From: Gammaproteobacteria bacterium
GTDB taxonomy: Bacteria > Pseudomonadota > Gammaproteobacteria > GCA-001735895
Direction: 5' to 3'
Assembly (NCBI GenBank): GCA_029288195.1
Contig: JARFPR010000314.1
Coordinates: forward strand, 1 to 5,274
Length of the DNA stretch: 5,274 nt
Shown here: positions 1 to 5,274 of the stretch, one piece after another
Position numbering within the stretch: the stretch's first letter is position 1
Layout of the letters: every line of letters begins with the position of its first letter
Notes under the pieces: model-generated
Database searches by the model: none
The model's input: the letters and a program-made list of their open reading frames with translations, nothing else
Told to the model about the DNA's origin: nothing
Translations under genes and position numbers: made by a program

Positions 1-332
1 AAGCGACGCGGATCACGAAACTTCAGAGCCTGCCCATTGCCGAGCTGAAACTCGACATGCTCGTGGTTTTCGGCCGCCGAGCCGATGGGTAATATGCGCA
101 TGCTACCCGACATCCCCAGGTGCCAGATCAGGTGTCCCTGATCGAGGTGCATTAACAGGTATTTACCGCGTCTTGATACCTCGCGTATGTGTCGGCCTTT
201 GAGGTTTGGTACCTCCGCACTAATTGGCCAGCGCAGCCGGGTCTCACGCAATATTACCTTTCCGATTTTTTGCCCGCGCACATGATCCTGGATGCCGCGG
301 CGGGTAGTTTCGACTTCGGGGAGCTCGGGCAT
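1..332 (-). CDS. mutM: Formamidopyrimidine-DNA glycosylase (Fpg/MutM), N-terminal part, cut by the window edge
   Basis: Bifunctional base-excision repair enzyme that removes oxidised purines such as 8-oxoguanine and nicks the abasic site by beta/delta elimination; it acts on chromosomal DNA in the cytoplasm. The reading frame gives 110 residues starting MPELPEVETTRRGI, the hallmark N-terminus: Pro2 becomes the catalytic N-terminal nucleophile after Met removal, and Glu3 is the general acid. The conserved lysine is Lys57 in RRGKYL. Met74 (HLGMSGS) and Arg109 (FRDPRR) match two of the three residues that fill the void left by the flipped base; the third, a Phe, would be the next codon, of which only TT is in the window. 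The remaining roughly 160 residues, including the C-terminal zinc finger, lie outside. The start is fixed because Pro must follow Met. It begins 9 bases after the MipA-family stop, without a clear Shine-Dalgarno or promoter, suggesting co-transcription. Confidence 0.97.
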   Translation of the reverse strand, partial: MPELPEVETTRRGIQDHVRGQKIGKVILRETRLRWPISAEVPNLKGRHIREVSRRGKYLLMHLDQGHLIWHLGMSGSMRILPIGSAAENHEHVEFQLGNGQALKFRDPRR

Positions 333-341
333 AATGACAGT

Positions 342-1127
342 CTATCGTTCGTGGAATACCCAGGCCAGCGCGACGCCACCTACCCAGGAATCGGTATCGG
401 TAACCAGCGGACTATCTTCGATTTCGGAGTTTTGCAGGCTGTCATAACGCAAAAATCCACCCAGCCAGTAGCGGCCAAAACGTTTACTAAAGGTGAACTC
501 GCTACGAATTCCGCTAAAGCCACCATCGGCGCTGTAGGCCGGACGTTCGCTGGTAGCTTCCATACTGTCAACCGAGTACAGGTAGGCATGGTTGTCTTCG
601 CTCGCATAAAGCGGTCCGAAATTGAAGCGCAATTTCCATTCGCCGAGCCGGGTCGCCGGTTTGCGCCAGGAAAAGCGCGGTTGGAAAACCCAGCCTATAT
701 TGTCCAGTTCGCCATCCACGGTATAGGCGTATCGGAATGGCAGATCGACCCACCAGGCGCTGTCTTGCAAGCGGTAAAACCGATAATTGAGCGCCGGTCC
801 AATTTCGATAACCGTGTCCAGCTCCTCCATGCCCTCGCGTTCGGGCGTGTCATCGTCTGCCGGCAGCGAAAGATTGCCACTTAAGGTTAGTAACAGGTCG
901 TCGGATTCGAAAATAACACCTTGTGCGCCTTCGTCGACGCGCAGGCGGTCACCGCGGTACTTGATATAAGGAACTGGCAGCAGGTAGGTCGAGGACTCGC
1001 TCGAGCCGCGGTAGTCGGGCGCGCTTAGTGCAATCAGTCCGGCGCCAACTTCCAGGCGGGGCAACGGCCCCTGGGCAATAGCACTGTTGGCTAGCAGCAA
1101 CAGGACCAGGCTAACCGGAAGTCTCAT
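342..1127 (-). CDS. MipA/OmpV-family outer-membrane beta-barrel protein
   Basis: Complete 261-residue precursor. Residues 1-18 form a signal peptide (Arg2, a Leu/Val-rich core, then A-I-A before Gln19), so the mature protein is exported. The rest alternates short amphipathic strands typical of a barrel. Family-like landmarks are an N-terminal APDYRGSSES segment followed by LPVPYIKYRGDRL (residues 36-62), and YSADGGFSGIRSEFTFSKRF (198-217). MipA of E. coli is known as a scaffold linking the lytic transglycosylase MltA to PBP1B; other family members are described as outer-membrane proteins of unclear role, so a murein function here is only a possibility. The last strand ends in Phe258, but three residues (HER) follow it, unusual for a barrel whose terminal Phe is normally last. 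The start overlaps the DUF4340 gene by 17 bases and has no good Shine-Dalgarno; I keep it because the signal peptide begins exactly there. Cysteine-free. Confidence 0.88.
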   Translation of the reverse strand: MRLPVSLVLLLLANSAIAQGPLPRLEVGAGLIALSAPDYRGSSESSTYLLPVPYIKYRGDRLRVDEGAQGVIFESDDLLLTLSGNLSLPADDDTPEREGMEELDTVIEIGPALNYRFYRLQDSAWWVDLPFRYAYTVDGELDNIGWVFQPRFSWRKPATRLGEWKLRFNFGPLYASEDNHAYLYSVDSMEATSERPAYSADGGFSGIRSEFTFSKRFGRYWLGGFLRYDSLQNSEIEDSPLVTDTDSWVGGVALAWVFHER

Positions 1128-1965
1128 CTGCAGGTAATGAAATCAGTTGATAATAGAGCTCCGCTGGAAAATGGTATTGCAGTCCGATCTGTGGATTCGC
1201 GACAACGATTTCCGGATCAATCGACATCACGAAAAACTCCTGGTTCTGGCCATCCGCAAAAAGAACCCTGATTTTTTGCCGGGGCATTTTTTCGGCGGCA
1301 AAGAGCTTCACGCGTGATGCCTCCAGGTTTTGCCAGTTCTCGACCAGTGTTGCGATTTGACCCTGCTCGAAACCATCGTCATCGATCGACTGCCAGTTGT
1401 TGTTATCGTCACGGCTGATCTCGAACCCGGGCAGTTTAAGCGCGATGAACTCGTTTGTTCGCGGCAACAGGCGTCGGTCAACCATGGCTGTTAAGCCCTG
1501 GGTAATAAATGGCAGGTGTTGATCGGGTAATAGAAAAACCGTGGAACCGACCATGGTGTAGCGTCTTGCGCCGATATTGTTGGTCTCACCGAACAATACC
1601 TCGGTATCATTCAAACGCAATATGGCTTTGGGGAACTTTAATCCGAGTGTTGCCAGGTCAATTTCATTAGCGGCCAGGCGAGAATCGGTTTCAACAGAGG
1701 CAATCGTGAGCAAACGCTCGACATTGACATCGTTGGCGGGCCAGCGAATCGGAGATTCGAGCATCCAGCCGCCATTATCCCGTTTAAGCGCCAGGGCTGT
1801 ATCGGCCGTTTGAATCTCTACCGACTCGATATTCTCGGGTTTGAGCCCGGTGACGTGCTGCTGTGGCTGATATCCTGTCTGCACATCGAATCGATTACCG
1901 ACGTAAGTGAATATCACGATCAGAACGACGAGAACATAGTTGATAATCCAACGCCTTGAAAACAT
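1111..1965 (-). CDS. DUF4340 domain protein, membrane-anchored and periplasmic
   Basis: Complete protein of 284 residues. A short basic N-terminus (RRW) precedes one hydrophobic helix at about residues 7-22, with no evident cleavage site, so it is likely an inner-membrane anchor with the bulk in the periplasm. The body is mostly soluble and beta-rich. It contains the repeat-like DUF4340 pattern: a strand reading IESVEIQTADTALALKRD followed by a GGW turn (48-67), then LGLKFPKAILRL with a FGETN turn and RRYTMVGSTVFLL (107-146). This family commonly accompanies GldG-like proteins in ABC operons; its biochemical activity is unknown. The start codon shares one base with the stop of the upstream GldG-like gene (TAATG), and I see no strong Shine-Dalgarno, so translation is probably coupled. 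It overlaps the downstream barrel gene by 17 bases. No cysteines. Family assignment rests on sequence pattern and context, not on a search. Confidence 0.85.
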   Translation of the reverse strand: MFSRRWIINYVLVVLIVIFTYVGNRFDVQTGYQPQQHVTGLKPENIESVEIQTADTALALKRDNGGWMLESPIRWPANDVNVERLLTIASVETDSRLAANEIDLATLGLKFPKAILRLNDTEVLFGETNNIGARRYTMVGSTVFLLPDQHLPFITQGLTAMVDRRLLPRTNEFIALKLPGFEISRDDNNNWQSIDDDGFEQGQIATLVENWQNLEASRVKLFAAEKMPRQKIRVLFADGQNQEFFVMSIDPEIVVANPQIGLQYHFPAELYYQLISLPADETSG

Positions 1966-3329
1966 TAGCGCTTACGCCGTTTAAGCCAGATACGTAAACC
2001 ACTGGCCAGTAATCCGAGTGGTAATGCCAATAGGAAAATTAACGCTATCGTCAGCAGTGCGGGTTGCGACAACTCGAGACGGGTATCGGGCGCGGGCCGG
2101 GGATTGATTGCAATCAACTTGTCGTCGTGGCTTAACCAGTTAACCAGGTTGAGACCGATCTCGAGGTTACTGCCGTTGCCAAGATAGCGATTCGATACGA
2201 AGTCCGCATCACCGACGATTGCTGCTCGTTGTTCGAATAATTCACCATCGTCGCCCTGCAGGCTGCGTGTCAGCGTCAGTCCGATATTCAGCGGACCGGA
2301 ATTCTCGTCCTCGTCGTCACCTTTAAATATTTCACCGCGCAGTTCACCGGTTTCGTTCCAGCTGCTCTCGTCGCTTTGCAAAAAGACTTGCAACTGCCAG
2401 AGTTCGTCGCCGCTGAACTCAAGTGCCTGCGCCTGAGGAAACAGTGACAGACTGCTCAGGTTCTGTGTTATTGGATGACGCGGGTATTCCCCGACCAGGG
2501 CAAAGTCGACCCGATCCAGCCCCATCAGCTGGCTATTGGGATCGACGATGATACCGGGTAAAAATTCGATTGGGAGCTGATCTTCGAGTAACTCCAGTCC
2601 ATCGCTTGCCTGTTCGGGGTCAGCCAGCCACAGCAGGTTACCTCCCCGTTCGAGGAATTCGCGCAAAATCTCGATTTCACCGGGCAGCATTGGCACCTTG
2701 GGGCTCGCAAGGATAAGCACATCGGTGTTGTCCGGAATACTACTGGTTTGCACCAGGTTCAAGTTCTCGATGCTGTACCCCTTGCTCGCTAGTTCCGTCG
2801 CCAGCAGACTGTAATCATGGTTGGCTTCGCGGTAGGGGTGGCGTTCACCATGCCCTTCCAGGAATACGAGCCAACGTTCGCCCTGGCGCAATAAACGCTG
2901 GATCGCGCTGGTCACGTTGGCTTCGCTAACCTGGGAAACTTTTTCGCTGCGGCCCTGGTACTCGAGCAAGACCTCGCCGTCATAGCGGATGTCATGGGTG
3001 CGCAATAAGTCGGGATACAAGTCCGGGTTCAGGCTCTGGAAGCTGATATTTGGCTGTCGTTGCTGGTAACGTTCGAACAGGGTCTCGAGCAGTGGTTTAC
3101 TCTGGTTTATCGGCGAGACGAATAGTGTTACCTCAAGTGGCAGCTCGATGCTTTCGACGAGACGCTGCGACTCCTGCGACAGGCTGTTGCGCTGGTTCGC
3201 GCTCATATCGATGGTTATCGGATAGCGATTGCTCAGCCAGGCTAATGCAACCAGCAGGCCGATAAACAACAGCAGGAAAACCCCGGACTGGATACGAAAC
3301 TGCAGGCGTACCCGGGAATTGACCTTCAT
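1965..3329 (-). CDS. GldG-like ABC transporter auxiliary protein
   Basis: Complete protein of 454 residues, anchored at both ends. A membrane helix lies at about residues 15-33 and a second at 424-446, followed by the basic tail LKRRKR; the roughly 390 residues between should be periplasmic. Landmarks of the GldG/ABC auxiliary family are the early SLSQES segment after the first helix (49-54), FLEGHGERHP (156-165), FLERGGNLLWLADP (225-238) and IVGDADFVSNRYLGNG (371-386). GldG and the eukaryotic IFT52 protein share the GIFT domain, and the fold resembles class I glutamine amidotransferases; this protein has no cysteine at all, so a Cys-dependent catalytic role is excluded. It probably works with the ATPase and permease as an accessory subunit. 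An acidic run GDDEDENSG (337-345) sits before the last conserved block. A GGGAG Shine-Dalgarno 8 bases upstream supports the start, which overlaps the permease stop by 4 bases. Confidence 0.93.
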   Translation of the reverse strand: MKVNSRVRLQFRIQSGVFLLLFIGLLVALAWLSNRYPITIDMSANQRNSLSQESQRLVESIELPLEVTLFVSPINQSKPLLETLFERYQQRQPNISFQSLNPDLYPDLLRTHDIRYDGEVLLEYQGRSEKVSQVSEANVTSAIQRLLRQGERWLVFLEGHGERHPYREANHDYSLLATELASKGYSIENLNLVQTSSIPDNTDVLILASPKVPMLPGEIEILREFLERGGNLLWLADPEQASDGLELLEDQLPIEFLPGIIVDPNSQLMGLDRVDFALVGEYPRHPITQNLSSLSLFPQAQALEFSGDELWQLQVFLQSDESSWNETGELRGEIFKGDDEDENSGPLNIGLTLTRSLQGDDGELFEQRAAIVGDADFVSNRYLGNGSNLEIGLNLVNWLSHDDKLIAINPRPAPDTRLELSQPALLTIALIFLLALPLGLLASGLRIWLKRRKR

Positions 3330-4075
3330 AGCAGTCGCTCCCGGTCGAGCTGGCGAATCGTCAGCACCAGGAATCCAAGAATCAGCAGCAGGTAGTAGGC
3401 GATATCGCTGGTATCGAATACGCCTTCCAGCATCGATTGGTGGTGCTGCAAAATAGAGAGGTAGGAAAGTACGGAATGCCCGTTACTGAGTGAGGCGCTG
3501 ACCCAGTCGATAATCCACAGCATTAACAGCACCCCGAAGGTGCTGATCGCCGCGATAGTCTGGTTTTCCGTCAGGCTGGACAGGTAAAGCCCGATTGCCG
3601 TGAATGACCCCAGCAATAGCAACATGCCAATATAGATTGACAGCAATTTGCCACTGTCCGGGCTGGTGCCAAGGTATAGCGAGAGCGGCATTAACATCAG
3701 CATGCTAACCAGGACAATGACAAACAGCATCATCCCGAGGAATTTTCCGAGTACGATTTCCGTCATGCTGAGCGGTGACGACATCAATAAAGTCAGGGTG
3801 CGATTGCGTTTTTCTTCGGCAATCGAGCGCATCGTTAACAATGGCATCACCATTAGCAGAATGATCGCCGCGACTTGCATTAACGGGGTTATTACAAGAT
3901 CGGTCACACCGGGAGAATTCTCGAGTTGAATAAGCTGCGGCTGCAGCACGAAAAAATTATCCAGGTTGGTCAGAAACATGTAACCAAGAATGGTCTGGAT
4001 TACGGCCAGAATGACCCAGGCCAGTGGCGACAGGAACATCGCGCCGAATTCACGCCTGGCAATAACCCAGATCAT
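3326..4075 (-). CDS. ABC-2 type permease, GldF-like
   Basis: Inner-membrane subunit expected to pair with the ATPase encoded immediately upstream. With the start chosen here it has 249 residues, a normal length for the family. Six hydrophobic helices are visible at about residues 16-36, 63-82, 112-135, 144-168, 173-193 and 226-240. Between helices 2 and 3 is the typical ABC-2 cytoplasmic segment, MRSIAEEKRNRTLTLLMSSP (82-101), followed by a GKFLG motif. The late segment GVFDTSDIAYY (218-228) is also typical of GldF-like permeases. An in-frame ATG at 4162 would add 29 residues with a polar, arginine-rich character and a 91-base overlap with the ATPase gene; I reject it because the start at 4075 gives the standard MIWVIARREF opening and a neat ATGA overlap with the ATPase stop. 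The substrate cannot be deduced. The protein contains no cysteines. Confidence 0.93.
   Translation of the reverse strand: MIWVIARREFGAMFLSPLAWVILAVIQTILGYMFLTNLDNFFVLQPQLIQLENSPGVTDLVITPLMQVAAIILLMVMPLLTMRSIAEEKRNRTLTLLMSSPLSMTEIVLGKFLGMMLFVIVLVSMLMLMPLSLYLGTSPDSGKLLSIYIGMLLLLGSFTAIGLYLSSLTENQTIAAISTFGVLLMLWIIDWVSASLSNGHSVLSYLSILQHHQSMLEGVFDTSDIAYYLLLILGFLVLTIRQLDRERLL
3338..3342 (-). promoter_or_regulatory. Ribosome binding site of the GldG-like gene
   Basis: GGGAG lies 8 bases before the ATG at 3329, inside the end of the permease gene. This is the best-spaced Shine-Dalgarno in the operon, which fits independent re-initiation in addition to coupling through the ATGA overlap. Confidence 0.6.
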
Positions 4076-5004
4076 TTGGCGGCAGACTCCTCGCTGTGGG
4101 TAAGTTCGATAAACAGGTCTTCGAGTGATTGCTGTTCGGGAATCAGTTCGTAGAGCCCCCATTCCTGTTGTGCTGCCGCCTCGACCAGTGCATCAGGATT
4201 TGCATCGGGAGCAAAAAATACCCGGAAGCGACCGGCCTCGAGCGCCTCAGCGTGGTCGACACCCGCAAGGGAAAGCAATTCTTCGAGATTGACGGGTTTT
4301 CGTAGCGCGACCTTGCACGAACTTTCGTGCCCCTGGTTCAGCGCTTTGGTTGATGCACTGTAAATTATCTCGCCGGCACGAATGATTTGTACCCGGTCAC
4401 AGGTCGCCTGGACTTCGGAGAGTATATGGGTAGATAAAATTACGCTGTGCTGGTCACCCAGTGAACGTATCAGGCTGCGAATCTCGCGATTCTGAATCGG
4501 GTCAAGACCGACCGTGGGCTCGTCCAGGATAATCACCGGTGGATTATGAATAATCGCCTGGGCGATTCCGACACGCTGCTGGTAACCCTTTGACAGGTTA
4601 CCGATAAGGCGCGTGCCGACATCTTCGAGGCCACACTGTTGTTTGACCCTGTCGACCGCGGTTGCTAACTGGCTGCGGGGAATGCGATGCAGAAGCGCAC
4701 AGTATTTAAGATATTCGTCAACGCTGGCATCGCGGTATACCGGTGGGTGTTCTGGCAGATAGCCGAGCTGTTGTTTGGCGGCCCGCGGTGCTTCGAGGAT
4801 ATCGTGGCCGGCGATGCTGACCTCGCCCTCGCTCGGCGCCAGGTTACCGCTGATTACCTGCATTGTGGTCGATTTCCCGGCACCGTTTGGGCCCAGGAAA
4901 CCCAGCACCTCGCCAGCTTTCAAGCTAAAGCTCAGATGGCTGATGGCGCAGTGATTCTGGTAATAGCGGGACAGGTTTTCAACCTGAACGAGTACGTCTG
5001 ACAT
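4072..5004 (-). CDS. ABC transporter ATP-binding protein, GldA/NosF-like
   Basis: Cytoplasmic ATPase of 310 residues that should energise the adjacent permease. All nucleotide-binding motifs are present: Walker A GPNGAGKST (38-46), signature LSKGYQQR (137-144), Walker B VIILDEP (157-163), D-loop GLDP (166-169) and switch His193 in STHIL. The Q-loop position carries Glu85 in GYLPEHPPVY rather than Gln, a substitution I recall from GldA-type proteins. From about residue 216 a C-terminal domain of roughly 95 residues ends in SLEDLFIELT, as in other ATPases of ABC-2 exporters. The start at 5004 gives the normal MSDVLVQVENLSRYY opening and has AGGGA four bases upstream. An in-frame ATG at 5037 would add 11 residues but lies inside the predicted -10 box, so it is probably not transcribed. 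First gene of the operon; its stop overlaps the permease start by 4 bases. Confidence 0.95.
   Translation of the reverse strand: MSDVLVQVENLSRYYQNHCAISHLSFSLKAGEVLGFLGPNGAGKSTTMQVISGNLAPSEGEVSIAGHDILEAPRAAKQQLGYLPEHPPVYRDASVDEYLKYCALLHRIPRSQLATAVDRVKQQCGLEDVGTRLIGNLSKGYQQRVGIAQAIIHNPPVIILDEPTVGLDPIQNREIRSLIRSLGDQHSVILSTHILSEVQATCDRVQIIRAGEIIYSASTKALNQGHESSCKVALRKPVNLEELLSLAGVDHAEALEAGRFRVFFAPDANPDALVEAAAQQEWGLYELIPEQQSLEDLFIELTHSEESAAK
4087..4092 (-). promoter_or_regulatory. Ribosome binding site of the permease gene
   Basis: GAGGAG lies 11 bases before the ATG at 4075, inside the last codons (Glu-Glu) of the ATPase gene. The spacing is a little long, but with the ATGA overlap it supports the short start over the one at 4162, where initiation would sit far inside the ATPase gene. 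Confidence 0.5.
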
Positions 5005-5008
5005 GAGT

Positions 5009-5013
5009 TCCCT
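5009..5013 (-). promoter_or_regulatory. Ribosome binding site of the ATPase gene
   Basis: AGGGA ends four bases before the ATG at 5004. The spacing is short but usable. It decides the start: the alternative ATG at 5037 has only a GGG one base upstream of it and overlaps the putative -10 box. Confidence 0.5.
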
Positions 5014-5032
5014 GGGGACTGGTATGGCGCTA

Positions 5033-5061
5033 ATCATACCCTACTGGAGGCGATATGAAAG
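5033..5061 (-). promoter_or_regulatory. Putative sigma-70 promoter for the ABC operon
   Basis: On the minus strand, TATGAT (5038 to 5033) differs from the -10 consensus at one base. With a 17-base spacer the -35 position is CTTTCA (5061 to 5056), matching only three of six bases, so the promoter may be weak or activator-dependent. Transcription would begin near 5026, leaving a leader of about 22 bases before the ATPase start. It sits just after the rpmG terminator, where an independent promoter is needed. I see no convincing operator palindrome. Prediction from motif and position only. Confidence 0.5.
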
Positions 5062-5088
5062 CCTGATGGTCTAGATTCGCGGGGGCAT

Positions 5089-5117
5089 AAAAAAACCGGC
5101 TGGCACCGGTTTTTTTT
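5089..5117 (-). terminator. Rho-independent terminator after rpmG
   Basis: The arms ACCGG (5095-5099) and CCGGT (5106-5110) enclose a 6-base loop. The stem extends into A-T pairs because 7 A lie on the left and 8 T on the right. Read on the minus strand it is a GC hairpin followed by a run of 7 T, beginning 20 bases after the rpmG stop. The symmetry means it could also stop transcripts on the plus strand, although I see no plus-strand gene in the window that would need it. Confidence 0.9.
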
Positions 5118-5137
5118 AACTGGCTGTAGCGGCCTGC

Positions 5138-5274
5138 TTACTTGATTTTAGCCTCTTTGTATTCGACGTGCTTGCGTACCACCGGATCGTATTTCTTCAA
5201 CACCATTTTGTCGGGAGTATTCTTTTTGTTCTTATCCGTGGTGTAGTAATGACCGGTGCCCGCGGTTGAAACCA
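5138..5274 (-). CDS. rpmG: 50S ribosomal protein L33 (bL33), C-terminal part, cut by the window edge
   Basis: Component of the large ribosomal subunit, located near the E site. The window holds the last 44 codons and the TAA stop, about four fifths of a protein that is 55 residues long in E. coli. Diagnostic segments are STAGTGHYYTTDKNKK and the end LKKYDPVVRKHVEYKEAKIK, which closely follow the E. coli protein. The zinc-ribbon cysteine pairs found in the other L33 type are absent, so this is the cysteine-free form. The first 11 or so residues lie outside the window. In E. coli this gene follows rpmB (L28) and precedes mutM; rpmB would be expected just beyond the right edge. A strong terminator follows it. 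Confidence 0.97.
   Translation of the reverse strand, partial: VSTAGTGHYYTTDKNKKNTPDKMVLKKYDPVVRKHVEYKEAKIK

Noticed and set aside
189..884. Plus-strand open frame of 231 codons opposite mutM and the barrel gene
   Set aside because: It is antisense to two well-supported genes, spans the mutM/barrel junction, shows no recognisable domain and has no promoter or Shine-Dalgarno. It is best explained as a shadow of the minus-strand codon pattern.
1150..1155. TATTAT on the minus strand upstream of the barrel gene, a possible internal -10 box
   Set aside because: It encodes the Tyr-Tyr pair of the DUF4340 protein, and no acceptable -35 sequence lies 16-18 bases upstream.
4073..4162. Longer permease start adding 29 residues
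   Set aside because: The added segment is polar and arginine-rich, overlaps the ATPase gene by 91 bases and is atypical of the family; the ATGA-coupled start at 4075 with an upstream GAGGAG is better.
342..5004. Reading the operon as a gliding-motility system because of GldA/F/G resemblance
   Set aside because: No other gliding genes are present, the flanking genes look gammaproteobacterial, and these three families also occur in non-gliding bacteria; the name reflects homology only.
342..5004. Nitrous-oxide reductase maturation cluster (NosDFY), suggested by the ATPase and permease
   Set aside because: There is no NosD-like repeat protein, NosZ or NosL; instead the partners are GldG-like and DUF4340 proteins.
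5046..5066. Plus-strand GGAGG followed by ATG AAA GCC TGA, a three-codon mini-gene with a good ribosome site
   Set aside because: It is striking by eye, but there is no plus-strand promoter, it ends at once, and nothing follows it except the rpmG terminator. It is likely chance within the promoter region.

Overview
This window is chromosomal DNA that most resembles a gammaproteobacterium. The evidence is a cysteine-free, E. coli-type ribosomal protein L33 at the right edge, a bacterial Fpg/MutM DNA glycosylase at the left edge, and an outer-membrane MipA/OmpV-type barrel between them, which implies a Gram-negative envelope. Base composition looks close to balanced and even across the window. 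I see no insertion sequence, tRNA, CRISPR array or integration scar. Every gene I accept lies on the minus strand, so the biological order runs from high to low coordinates.

Right edge (5274 to about 5089): the C-terminal 44 codons of rpmG (L33), followed by a compact hairpin flanked by A and T tracts that should end the ribosomal-protein transcript. A short intergenic stretch (about 5088 to 5005) then holds a likely sigma-70 promoter.

Middle (5004 to 342): five tightly packed genes. They encode an ABC ATPase of the GldA/NosF-like type, a six-helix ABC-2 permease of the GldF type, a GldG-like auxiliary protein anchored at both ends in the inner membrane, a DUF4340 protein with one N-terminal membrane anchor, and a MipA/OmpV-family outer-membrane barrel with a signal peptide. 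The first four are joined by overlaps of 4, 4 and 1 bases, and the fifth overlaps the fourth by 17 bases, so translational coupling is likely. Together they cover cytoplasm, inner membrane, periplasm and outer membrane. The GldA/F/G families are named from gliding Bacteroidota; their substrate and role in non-gliding proteobacteria are not established, and nothing here shows gliding.

Left edge (332 to 1): the first 110 codons of mutM, starting 9 bases after the MipA stop with no visible promoter or terminator between them, so it is probably the last or a late gene of the same transcript.

The most notable point is layout. In E. coli rpmB, rpmG and mutM are adjacent. Here a complete five-gene envelope module with its own promoter sits between rpmG and mutM, and the repair gene appears to have become the tail of that operon. 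The module is made of recognisable families, but its biological function is open.
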